Assembly: GCA_004014935.1 (NCBI GenBank) | Contig: CP025322.1 | Coordinates: 1,054,001-1,118,000, forward strand | Length of the DNA: 64,000 nt | From: Saccharomycopsis malanga | Taxonomy: Eukaryota > Ascomycota > Saccharomycetes > Ascoideales > Saccharomycopsidaceae | Direction of reading: 5' to 3' | In this document: positions 31,801 to 40,459 of the stretch, one piece after another | Layout: each line of letters begins with the position of its first letter | How positions within the stretch are numbered: position 1 is the stretch's first letter | The notes under the pieces: model-generated | What the model saw: the letters and a program-made list of their open reading frames with translations, nothing else | Databases searched by the model: none | What the model was told of the DNA's origin: nothing | Made by a program: the position numbers and the translations under genes

Positions 31801-32962
31801 TAGTCTTTACGCCATTGAACAGGAGGTTGCAGGCAAAAAGGAGTCATCTTACAAAGAAGAGATCAAACAAGAGATCAACAACTTTATGGTTAATCATGAT
31901 TTGTTCAAACATGCCTTGAAACTTTATCATTACAATGCGGAACGGAAAAAGGAGATTTTGGGTCTTTATGCGTCCTCTTTATTTGACGACAACAAGTTTG
32001 AAGAAGCTGGCTTAACATTTGAAATGTTGGGTGACTATTCTAGAGCTATTGAAGCTGGCATTTTGGCCAAAAACTGGAAAAATGCATTGGCAATCATCAA
32101 CTTCCATAGTGACAAGTTTGGATCTCAATTGGAAGATACTTGTGAACGTTTAGTTGAAGGACTTACTGAAGCCCATAGATACCGCGAGGCTGCTGAGATT
32201 GAGTATAATTATTTGAAAAACATTGAGGCCGCTATCAGATTGTATTGTAAAGACCATAGATATGACGATGCCATCTTATTGGCCAGTAAGGAAAAGAAAT
32301 CAGAACTCGTCAGTGAGTCGATTGAACCATTGCTTGGCGAAGGTTTTGGTACAATAGCCGAGCTTGTCAGTGATTGTAAAGGCCAGATTACTTCCCAATT
32401 AAAGAGATTGCGTGAATTGAGAACCAAGAAAAAAGACGATCCATATGCATTTTTCGGTATTAGCGAAGGAGGACCAGGCGAGTTTGACACTCCTGACGAC
32501 GTCTCCATTGTTGCATCTGAGACATCGACAAAGGAGTCTTTCTTCACCAGATACACAGGTAAAACCGGTGGCACAGCCAAGACCGGGGCATCTAGAAGAA
32601 CTGCCAAGAATCGTCGTAGAGAAGAGAGAAAGAAGGCTAGAGGTAAAAAGGGAACCATATACGAAGAAGAATATCTTATTGGTTCTGTAGGAAGATTGAT
32701 TGAGCGTTTGAAGGAAACTGAACCAGAGGCCAGACGTTTGATTGAAGGATTGATAAGACTCAACAAGTTTGAACAAGCCTATGAAATTCAAAAGAATTTC
32801 AAAGAGGTTTTGGAGTTGGTCAAGGCTAATGTGGATGAAATCTACAGCATGACAGAAGACGACAGAACACGGATCAATGACCAAGGTGAATTGTATTTGA
32901 TCGATGTAATCCCAACTCCCGTGATTAAGGATTTCGAAACTTATAATGTGCTAGATTATTAG
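28820..32962 (+). CDS. IKI3: Elongator complex subunit 1
   Basis: This 1380-aa protein starts at ATG 28820 (S. cerevisiae Iki3/Elp1 has 1349). It is the scaffold of Elongator, which places the carboxymethyl group on wobble uridines of tRNAs. Roughly the first 730 residues are beta-propeller repeats (SWRGDCQYFAVSTVE, IAWNNSSEVLAILLDKSIQL). The C-terminal half is helical TPR-like (KLKNYKAAFLTCRTHRIDLD, YREAAEIEYNYLKNIEAAIR, HRYDDAILLASKEKK). A basic loop near 1255-1290 (SRRTAKNRRREERKKARGKK) corresponds to the tRNA-binding/nuclear-localisation segment, and the dimerisation tail follows. The family assignment is unambiguous and the gene looks intact. Confidence 0.96.
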   Translation: MLNLVFLNRGVIGPTSSLAPDLLLAASVFDTITNSLTVALGPGEFDGTIEVQQFEKTGGVSLLANFQVAPGDRLVSFSHFSDICQLIFIFANGDIITAVYDPSRKDDLDSVVVEIVGSISDGIVSAEWSPDEEILTLITGAKNMILLSRQFEPIAERPLTAEDANESKHVSVGWGKRETQFKGKGARAAERAMLESLKNSGLKEGEAPRDPTMPAKVDEGVKSEFDTGKTSISWRGDCQYFAVSTVETIGGSEIRLIRVFDREGNLDGVSEPVNGLEDHLAWKPQGALIASTQRKNPSDKNNHTVKDILINPKFVDQKEVEEDLDLVFFERNGLRHGEFSLRLPLNTRVKDIAWNNSSEVLAILLDKSIQLWTTKNYHWYLKQEIFSVNNGVINYIKWHTEKPLTFMMGTESTVEVIDLAYGIISGPTVSPHDVSMTGVIDGKTCNVTPLAVANVPPPMAFREIQLEENVLNFAISKSNERFAILTESGVTFARFNLKKKSLPKVVSFLSKTQLLGHDKLNLRQASFAENNIAGVLVDDLSTNKSKIVLVDLFDIKEPKIITVVDPPMKVALLKSHSTYKSLTFQTVNAAVYNISPSDYSVILIAKLGQLCYDYHVIDEYQSAEIIDTRYITEKNMIVFGLALNGKLFVNDRQLTSAVTSIKVSQSHLLFTTAQHQLRFVHLNNDFATYNISDDELHTSNKEAVVNHNNNNEHVVSYEDERIRAIERGSLLVSVSPTDFSVVLQAPRGNLETIYPRIMVLTDIRKNIKLKNYKAAFLTCRTHRIDLDILHDYDPELFFKNLEHFITEIKEEDHLNLFIGCLHSENVAESKYRETINIARDAQVVKALEPVGAKNEKPGEKKQPDYSKINKICESLLSVLLNPKYQANYLRTIVTAYASQYPPNLTDALNLISSFTDDDEKEKSIQYLCFLQDVNLLYKTALGLYDIPLTLLIAQQSQKDPKEYLPFLQGLHVQEPLRKRFAIDEYLKNFDKALDSLYAIEQEVAGKKESSYKEEIKQEINNFMVNHDLFKHALKLYHYNAERKKEILGLYASSLFDDNKFEEAGLTFEMLGDYSRAIEAGILAKNWKNALAIINFHSDKFGSQLEDTCERLVEGLTEAHRYREAAEIEYNYLKNIEAAIRLYCKDHRYDDAILLASKEKKSELVSESIEPLLGEGFGTIAELVSDCKGQITSQLKRLRELRTKKKDDPYAFFGISEGGPGEFDTPDDVSIVASETSTKESFFTRYTGKTGGTAKTGASRRTAKNRRREERKKARGKKGTIYEEEYLIGSVGRLIERLKETEPEARRLIEGLIRLNKFEQAYEIQKNFKEVLELVKANVDEIYSMTEDDRTRINDQGELYLIDVIPTPVIKDFETYNVLDY

Positions 32963-33602
32963 TTGTTTATACTATATGATTAATTGCTTTTCTACTTTAG
33001 TTGCAATTTAATGTACCCATTCCGACAAAAACAATTTGTAAGGTTTGTAGTTTATAATGAGTTTTGAATCATAAATATGAAGTATGGCCAGTCGTTATAA
33101 CTCTTACTAGATAATCAGCTCTGGATAGAGCTGAGTTTGAATATTATATTTTGCTTGTTGCTTTTATAAACGGTGGAATTGTCTGCAGCAGTTAGATGTA
33201 AGTTTTATACACAACTTTGATGGTAATTGGTTGAAATTACCATACAGATGAATTTAGAAGAAAAGTCAATATGATGTTATCTCACAATATGAAGAGTACA
33301 ATATCAACCTTCTTACAGAACAGTTCAAGCTACAAATCCAACTAAATAAGACCCGGTATTATTCAGTAAAAAGGATATACTCTATTAATGAAAACTGCGT
33401 GAGATGATAAACATAAAAATGTTAGCTAAACCATGAAAATAAGAAGAAAAAAAAGTGTTTTTTCAGCATTATGACGCTGGTGTAAGAATTAAAGAAGAAA
33501 TTTTTTGATGTCGTTACTGTTTTGTGTAGTCATTTCAATAGTACAATAAAGAACGCGTTATTCATCATTTATGGTACAGGCAAAGAGAGACGGAAACGAA
33601 GC
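32963..33602. other. Convergent intergenic region between ELP1 and FBP1
   Basis: 640 AT-rich bases between two 3' ends. No gene, repeat or RNA seen. Confidence 0.5.
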
Positions 33603-34619
33603 TTATTTGGTGGTGGCTTCAAACTTTTCAACTTCAGTCTTGCTTCCTAACCAAATTCCACTCTTGTCGTGAATAGCTCTAGGAATTAAATCTAAGATTC
33701 TTTCGCCTTTGTCGTTGACAGCCTTACCTCCGGCTTGTTCCAACAAAAAGGCCATTGGGAAACATTCATACAAGATTCTCAACTTACCGGTCTTAGACTT
33801 TGAGTCAGCTGGGTAAGCGAACAAACCACCGTAGAGCAAAGTTCTATGGACATCAGCAACCATGGAGCCAATATATCTTGCACTGTAAGGCTTTCCAGTA
33901 TCCTTTTGAGGCTTTTTGAGCGAGTTGATAAAGTCAAAGGTGGATTTAGGCCAGTAAGCAGCATTACCTTCGTTAATGGAGTAAATAGCACGGGATTCTG
34001 GGATCTTCAAGTTTGGTTGGGTAAGAATAAACTCACCAAGCTGAGTATCAAGAGTGAAACCATTAACTCCGGCACCGGTGGTAAGCATCAAATGAGCAGA
34101 AGCACCATACATGGTGTAACCAGCAGCAACCATTTCGTTACCAGAACGCAAAACGTCATTGATAGTACCGTTAGAGTTTGGTTGAAGCTTATAAATACCA
34201 AAGATGGTACCGACAGAAACACCAGCGTCCAAGTTGGAAGAACCATCAATAGGATCGCAAACCACAGCGTAATTTCCTGGGCCTTCAAAAACAATTAAAT
34301 CCTCTTGTTCTTCGGAAACAACAAGCTTGACATTTTTGGAAGCTTTCATGGCATTGATGAAGATTTCATCACCAATCACATCCAATTTCTTTTGATCATC
34401 GCCAGTGGAGTTGATGGCCCCAGCAAGACCCATCAAATTGACCAATTCAGATCTTCTGATGGTGTGAGCAATGAACTTGAAGGCAAACTGGAGAGAATTA
34501 AGCAAAAGAGTCAATTCACCAGTAGCCGGTCTGGTAAGAGAACGTTGTTGTTCAAGAATAAATCTAGTCAAAGTGACAATATCAGTTTGAATGTTGTTGT
34601 CAGCAGCTAATGTAGACAT
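33603..34619 (-). CDS. FBP1: Fructose-1,6-bisphosphatase
   Basis: The protein has 338 aa from ATG 34619. A longer frame reaches 34847 only through a GTG and would translate promoter sequence. This gluconeogenic cytosolic enzyme hydrolyses fructose-1,6-bisphosphate. The metal/substrate motif CDPIDGSSNLDAGVSVGTIF is intact, as are SEEQEDLIVFEGPG and YECFPMAFLLEQAGGKAVND. S. cerevisiae Fbp1 starts Met-Pro and carries an RRxS phosphorylation site; this one begins MSTLAADNNIQTDIVTLTRF, with no Pro at position 2 and no RRxS. The in-frame codons contain no CTG. The promoter holds CCCCGGGG elements consistent with glucose repression. Confidence 0.96.
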   Translation of the reverse strand: MSTLAADNNIQTDIVTLTRFILEQQRSLTRPATGELTLLLNSLQFAFKFIAHTIRRSELVNLMGLAGAINSTGDDQKKLDVIGDEIFINAMKASKNVKLVVSEEQEDLIVFEGPGNYAVVCDPIDGSSNLDAGVSVGTIFGIYKLQPNSNGTINDVLRSGNEMVAAGYTMYGASAHLMLTTGAGVNGFTLDTQLGEFILTQPNLKIPESRAIYSINEGNAAYWPKSTFDFINSLKKPQKDTGKPYSARYIGSMVADVHRTLLYGGLFAYPADSKSKTGKLRILYECFPMAFLLEQAGGKAVNDKGERILDLIPRAIHDKSGIWLGSKTEVEKFEATTK

Positions 34620-35501
34620 TGTGTGGAGATGTAAAGTAAAAGAAAAGTGAAAAACTAAACAGTGAATAAAAATTAGAAAATTGTTAAAAATAAGAAACAA
34701 AAAAAAATTGTTTCCAGAATTATGAATAATTAGACAGAATCTCTTGTATTTATAACTGTCCAGACCCATGGATAGCATGGATGCATTACGCTGTATGCCC
34801 CACGCGTGGCGGAGACAGCAGCAGCAATCGCAAGCCTGTTGACGCACGAAGCTCGGAGCTTTTGTTCGATTCTCGCTAGGCCGTTTGTATTTGCTATTTT
34901 CTATACGGAGCTCTTTTGCTATATTCTACACTTTTCTAAGGCTTTCTTCTGTGGTTGATAGCCGAGTTCATGACGGTTTGATAGATATTGCTCTACAAAT
35001 AGACTGTCACTGTTTGGCTTGCGAAATGCGATTGTAAACCAGCAGTAACGGATACCGGAGAATCCTGGGGATTTGTCATTGTCACCCCGGGGATTTTCGT
35101 AGCGTGTAATGAATCACGGAAAAAATCATGGGGTACCCTATAAAATTTCTATTTTACCACTTCTACAGTAATACAAGAATACCATATAATATAATTAGGA
35201 CAAACTTTAAGACATTAAAGTAAAGGGATACAGAAAAGAATCGGAAAAGGGGTTAAGAAGCCAGAAGAAATGAAAGGGCCCGAAATGCCCCGGGGAAAAC
35301 TGAAATGCCCCAGGCCACTGCGGGCTGGAACGGAGCGGAACGGTACCGGTACCGGCACCGGCGCCCTGTTTGGTACCGTACCGGAAATCCGTGACCAGCA
35401 CGGATAGCATGTAATAGCAAGCTCACACGAGACAATAACATTGTCATAATTACTGCTATTGAGATCAAATGAAATGGTTGCTCATAGAATGGTCCACGCA
35501 G
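34620..35501. promoter_or_regulatory. FBP1 upstream region with GC-rich elements
   Basis: The region contains no gene. CCCCGGGG occurs at 35085-35092 (followed by ATTTT) and at 35288-35295 (followed by AAAA). CCTGGGG lies near 35064. Such GC cores flanked by A/T resemble Mig1-type repressor sites, though not as full consensus matches. Between 35271 and 35400 composition jumps to roughly 60-65% G+C with repeated CCGGTACCGG units, including the 12-bp palindrome GGTACCGGTACC at 35342-35353. This end also abuts the 3' end of the orphan secreted gene. Confidence 0.5.
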
Positions 35502-35954
35502 CTAATCTGCCAACGACTCTTGTTTCACAGTTCTGATGAACTGATTAAATCGGGTCTTTTGAGCTGGGTTAGGAAGATGGCGGCCAGCTCTTTCGAGAAT
35601 CACTGCCTTACGAAGTACATCGCTGCTTTTGGTTGTACGGTTGTTAAGCACATTGGACGGACTGTAGTTGATTCTCCGCGGTATTTGGCCTTGCACTGTG
35701 TAAAAGTTTGAAGATATCCGCGGTGCTACAGTGACTATATTAATGTTGTTTGTGCCGCTGATTGGAACATTGTTTTTGAGGCCTTTGTCGCAGTAAATCA
35801 AAGAAGATCTTGAAACATGCTGTTTTTCGTCCGAAATTCGTGTAATTTGGCAATAATCTTCATTAGTGTAGCTGACAACATCAGGTTCACCGAAAGCACT
35901 CTCCACAATCTTAATGACCGCAAGAATAGATGTAATTGTAAGGAGAACACCCAT
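35502..35954 (-). CDS. Orphan small secreted protein
   Basis: The protein is 150 aa from ATG 35954; the frame extends five codons further only through TTG. It has a predicted signal peptide (MGVLLTITSILAVIKIVES). The mature part is hydrophilic with two cysteines, one N-glycosylation sequon (NRT), a dibasic RR near residue 95 and a basic C-terminal region. A TATA repeat (about 36044-36057) sits about 95 bases upstream of the start, in promoter position. I recognise no family. Support comes from length, signal peptide and promoter only, so it may be a lineage-specific gene or a chance frame. Confidence 0.5.
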   Translation of the reverse strand: MGVLLTITSILAVIKIVESAFGEPDVVSYTNEDYCQITRISDEKQHVSRSSLIYCDKGLKNNVPISGTNNINIVTVAPRISSNFYTVQGQIPRRINYSPSNVLNNRTTKSSDVLRKAVILERAGRHLPNPAQKTRFNQFIRTVKQESLAD

Positions 35955-36717
35955 GTTATATTGGAACAAATGCCGAATTTATCAGGTATATATGTACTAT
36001 TGTAATCACTATTAAATAGTATAAAAATCTGTGCACTGCCAAATAGTATATATATATATCTCCACACAATCGCCCTCGCAGTCAAGCAGTATAACAGATC
36101 TTGACTAATCTACCTCAACAAGTGACAAATACCTTAGTTATTATAGTTGACCACACTGACTAATACCAACAAAATGACTCCTTCCTTGACTGTCAAGAGG
36201 CTCTCTGTTTAGCACGCAGGACTAATGCTAGTCTGGTTTGAAATGTGCGTCTAAATGGTGTCTATGGTCTGTACGGTGAACAAAAATGCTTAACAACCAT
36301 AAAATATCCTCGGGATCTATTCAAAAATATATATTCTTTTTATTGAATTACAAATTGTGGTGTCATTTTTTTTTGTCAGTGTGGAGATCAATGACCCTGT
36401 ACCCAACAATGGCTGACTAGAGCTCATTATTTCACTATAGATAGCGCCCTACTGCCATAAAGGGAAACCTGTTGAAAGAGCCGTTTGATGCTATGGCACG
36501 TGATATTTCGCCGTTACAAGTGGGGGTATCAGAACCTCTTTCATGTGATACAGCATAAGAATGCATGTTTGCACTTTCACATACATTCAATGTGCCTTTA
36601 GCAAGTTCTGTATTTTTTCAGTTGACACTTGCATGATCATCGCAACATTTTACTCCTTCTATCAACATGTCATGCTAGTATACGAATGATGAGTTTAGCG
36701 TATAGCGCTATTACAAA
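35955..36717. other. Intergenic between orphan secreted gene and TAG1-like gene
   Basis: This region holds the TATA run for the minus-strand gene. At 36173 a good yeast start context (CAACAAAATG) opens a 12-codon frame only. A later in-frame stretch around 36247-36348 translates to about 33 codons without a family match. It could be a decayed gene or an unspliced short gene. CACGTG occurs at about 36497-36502, upstream of the TAG1-like gene. Confidence 0.35.
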
Positions 36718-39700
36718 ATGTCTACCAATGAGCCTGATTTAAAGCTTCGGGCGTCAGGCTATGGTCTGGGCATTAACGGGGAGCATCCTTCGTTGGAATT
36801 AACCAATAATGATGGTCATACTAGTGGGACTAGTACTATGAAGGCATCTGTTCCAGGAGATGTTGCCAGTGTGGTTCCAATATACGATGATGTAAATTTG
36901 GATTATGATCCTTTTCCAGGTGGGATTGTGCAAGCGAATGAAGGTGGTAGAGATGTGTCAACTGATGAGAGTGGAAATAATAGTATATTTAAACATCATG
37001 GGGATCGAGTTTCCTATGCGCTGATAAATTCAAACGTTGATAATAATACTTACGATACCTCAGTCAGCCCCAACACTTCGATACCTGGTGTAGATACTAA
37101 TGAACGTAGTCCGTTATTGCCCAAACCAGCAACTTTTAAAGCGAAGAAGCAAAACAGCTTACTCGTTACGGTAGTTGGTTGGAACAACGTTTTGTTTTTG
37201 ATTGTGATGCTAGTAGCATTGGTAATTTTTGGCTTTAAATATGTGCTTTATCACGCTGAGGCTACGTTCAATAGCATCAGTGAGTTTAAAATTGATAATT
37301 TAGAGCTAAATGAGATAAACAATGCAGGAATAGTAGTGTCTTTTGATGGTGATTTGATATTCAACTATAGTAAAATTGAGAATAATTGGTCTAGAAAGTT
37401 CTATAAATCCATTAGTCTGCATGTTGGCGAGATAGATGTCAAGGAAATTAAGCAAGTTGATGTTTCCATGGGTGTTCGACGTTATAATGGCAGAGAATAT
37501 TCCACGACTTTGCATAAGATATCCACGTTCACCGTCCTAGATAGTCTTAAGATTAACCTCAAGCATAACACTAGCAAAGCTTTGAGCAGCTCGCATATTG
37601 CTATCGACCATCAAGTTGTTGATATCTTTGAGACTGGTTCTTCCGAGTTATTGAGCGAACTTTTCACTATCTATGAAAAGGTTGACTTTGCTCTTGATTC
37701 TGTAGAGTTTGATTTGTTTATAACTGCTCGAGAATGTAATCTTAACGCCGCTAAAGGGCTTTACCGTAGCAAACGGTTTTCCTTTGATGTCGACAAGCTA
37801 GTAAAATTTGACATTGACGAATTGAAGAAACTAATTGGTCAATCGAAATATAGTATGGAGAATAACAAAGATCCACTTTTTCTTGTTGATAATGACCGGT
37901 TTCGTTTGGCCCTCAATGAAATCCTTATCACCAACACCACTGACAACGAGGTGCTTTTAAGTCTTGATTTGTCCTACAAATTTAAAACAAAGTCATTTCC
38001 TATTCAAAATCTAGTTCTTAATGAGATCATTTGGGAATTATATATTCAGGATTGCAATACACAGCTTGTTCGACTAGCAAGCTTGACAACGGGGAAAATT
38101 GAGCTTATTGATAGAGAAAACAAAAATTTCAAACTCCATCTTTCTCTACCGCAACTACCTCATGAACTTGTGAAGCCGTGTCTCAATAGTTCAGGAACAT
38201 CAATACTAAGCAGCTGGGCTCGCAAGATATTTGAGATTTATGATCCCAACCAAATATTGATGGTGTTTGCTAATGCTAGAAACTCCAACAACCCTTTTTG
38301 GCTCGACTATATACTCAGTAGTACCCTCTTTCCTATTAATATCAACTTTCTCAAGTTTTATTTGCCAGGAAACAGTGATATTAGCAATAGTATCTTGGGC
38401 ATGAACTTCACTGGTTTCGAGTTCCATTTGCCTAAACAAACAAATGATAAAGACATTATCCCCGTAGTTGAAGGCGGTAATGCTAGTATCAATTTGGCAT
38501 TGCCTGATTTTTTGAACGATATCAAGTTTGATGTGCCTAGTTTCCATGGTGGTTTGCTCATAAAATATGTAGATGCTGAGTTGGCATACATTGTGCTTCC
38601 TGAAAACCAAACGCTGGCTTTAAGTATTGATTACTTGCTTCGCCAAATCGCTGTCGATATGTATTTAACTAATGACAGTGTATATATCAAAAACTGTTCT
38701 GCGGTTAACGTATTCTTAACAAGTCTTTTATCCAAACAAGAAACCAAGTTGACTATTTGTCCAAACGTCACTTTTAGCTTGAAAAATTTCGATTTGTTAC
38801 CTACTGAAGAATCATTAGAGTTTCAGCACATTTCATCGTCCTTCGATTACAACTTTGTTCCAAATATCTCCGTACCAGATATTCTTGGCGAGCTCATGTT
38901 GGAGATTGATAGTTTAGTGTATCTTTCATCGACTCCTGATTCTATCTTTTTGATTTTAAACACAAAAGTATTTACCCCCGATTTTTTATTCAATAAGTTG
39001 AGCTTACTGAATTATGATAATCCTATTGATTTGCATTTTGGATATAATGGTACTTCTCTAGGCCATTCATTAATCAAAGATTTGAATGTCAATGCTACGG
39101 AGTTTTATTCCAACGTCTCAATTCTCATTGGATTGGATCCTCTTACTTTTACCTCCAACCACCAGCACAATACAAAAGATGAAAAGTTGATAATCGATGC
39201 AAAAGTCAAGGATTTGCTTAGCAAGTTTATATCTAATGAGCATCCAAACATTGATATTACTGGCCATAATAACAGTTTCCCTGCTTCCAGAAAAATATCA
39301 GAGTCGCTTGACGGATTAACTGTCAGTTTCAAACTTCCTGAATATAATTGTCCTGTTTACAACAACGAACCAGATGAACCCTTTAAACCATGGCCTGTGC
39401 CATTTATCGACAAATATGATATCAGTAATGGCACATTCAACAGTAGCTTGAAACAAGGCGCCAGTTCACTTCCCTCGTGGCTCGATTTTTGGAAACTCCG
39501 CCATACAGAAGACACAAACGGCTTCATTCTTCTGGTCACAATGCACATTATGACCTCTGAGATAGAGTTGGAAGTTTATAATCCAATTCTGAACATGGAT
39601 GTCGAGGTGACTGTCAAATCTGGGAGAGCAATCTACAAAACTGATGATGGTGAGGAAATTGACCTAGCACATGTTAAAAAAAACACATATTTGAAAGTGC

Positions 39701-39891
39701 CGCCTGGAATCTACACAACACCACGGCTTCCGATAAACTACGAAACAGGGGCTGCTGCTGATATTTTGAGAAAGGCATTGAACCGGAATTTGAATATCGA
39801 AAGTAAAGCTAATTTTAATGTCAAGATTGGCCATTTTGATGTGAATCTTGATTATCATGGCAGTGGCCAGACAGCGATTATTCGGCTTTGA
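36718..39891 (+). CDS. Large type II vacuolar-membrane protein, Tag1/DUF3712-like
   Basis: This 1057-aa protein starts at ATG 36718. It has a hydrophilic N-terminal tail of about 140 residues, one transmembrane segment (NVLFLIVMLVALVIFGFKYV), then a ~890-residue luminal domain rich in N-glycosylation sequons. Repeated beta-rich lipid-transfer-like units are suggested by FNSISEFKIDNLELNEINNA and GIVVSFDGDLIFNYSKIENN, as in fungal DUF3712 proteins. S. cerevisiae Tag1 (YLR173W, 608 aa, vacuolar, autophagy termination) has the same topology, but this protein is much longer. The Tag1 relationship is an inference from architecture; the membrane topology is well supported. Confidence 0.6.
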   Translation: MSTNEPDLKLRASGYGLGINGEHPSLELTNNDGHTSGTSTMKASVPGDVASVVPIYDDVNLDYDPFPGGIVQANEGGRDVSTDESGNNSIFKHHGDRVSYALINSNVDNNTYDTSVSPNTSIPGVDTNERSPLLPKPATFKAKKQNSLLVTVVGWNNVLFLIVMLVALVIFGFKYVLYHAEATFNSISEFKIDNLELNEINNAGIVVSFDGDLIFNYSKIENNWSRKFYKSISLHVGEIDVKEIKQVDVSMGVRRYNGREYSTTLHKISTFTVLDSLKINLKHNTSKALSSSHIAIDHQVVDIFETGSSELLSELFTIYEKVDFALDSVEFDLFITARECNLNAAKGLYRSKRFSFDVDKLVKFDIDELKKLIGQSKYSMENNKDPLFLVDNDRFRLALNEILITNTTDNEVLLSLDLSYKFKTKSFPIQNLVLNEIIWELYIQDCNTQLVRLASLTTGKIELIDRENKNFKLHLSLPQLPHELVKPCLNSSGTSILSSWARKIFEIYDPNQILMVFANARNSNNPFWLDYILSSTLFPININFLKFYLPGNSDISNSILGMNFTGFEFHLPKQTNDKDIIPVVEGGNASINLALPDFLNDIKFDVPSFHGGLLIKYVDAELAYIVLPENQTLALSIDYLLRQIAVDMYLTNDSVYIKNCSAVNVFLTSLLSKQETKLTICPNVTFSLKNFDLLPTEESLEFQHISSSFDYNFVPNISVPDILGELMLEIDSLVYLSSTPDSIFLILNTKVFTPDFLFNKLSLLNYDNPIDLHFGYNGTSLGHSLIKDLNVNATEFYSNVSILIGLDPLTFTSNHQHNTKDEKLIIDAKVKDLLSKFISNEHPNIDITGHNNSFPASRKISESLDGLTVSFKLPEYNCPVYNNEPDEPFKPWPVPFIDKYDISNGTFNSSLKQGASSLPSWLDFWKLRHTEDTNGFILLVTMHIMTSEIELEVYNPILNMDVEVTVKSGRAIYKTDDGEEIDLAHVKKNTYLKVPPGIYTTPRLPINYETGAAADILRKALNRNLNIESKANFNVKIGHFDVNLDYHGSGQTAIIRL

Positions 39892-40459
39892 TTGGTCTTT
39901 CCTTGCAAACACGCGTTTTACTACTTTCCTTTTGCTGTCTTATCTCTGGTCTATATAATTATAAAAGCTAATGAGTTGATGAGTATTGTTATGAATTGGT
40001 CTTCTGTAGGGTTTCTTGTAAACGTAATGGTTGTCATTTGAGGCTTGTAATATTTCGAAGAAAAAGGTTAATACTAGGCCCATTCAAATCCTATCAGGGT
40101 TGCATGCTTACAACAAGCGAGCCTAATGAGACAAATATAATAATAATATCTTATATGTCAAGCTCAATTCATGTCAGTTACCAAGCTATCTATCTTGTTT
40201 ATGGAAAAATTCTACTATACTAGCACTAATGTTATTATGGAAACATTTATAAAACATTTTTAACAAAATGTTCATCTCAAAAGTTTTTTAATTCACCTTA
40301 TAAAGCTTTCTGCATGTACATCAAAAATTTCATGTCGTTCAATGGAAACAATACATCTCGATCAATCTACACAGTTTTACTATAGAAATAATGACTACCG
40401 AAAGTCAAACAAGTGAATTTTCATCCATTGTCCTGTTAAAGGCATATTATCTATAAAGA
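39892..40459. other. Convergent intergenic region
   Basis: This AT-rich interval of 568 bases lies between the 3' ends of the TAG1-like gene and SYO1. A stretch GCCTAATGAGACAAATATAA near 40119-40138 resembles AAGTCTAATGAGACAAACAT near 10797, so both may be scraps of one dispersed repeat. No gene is present. Confidence 0.4.
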
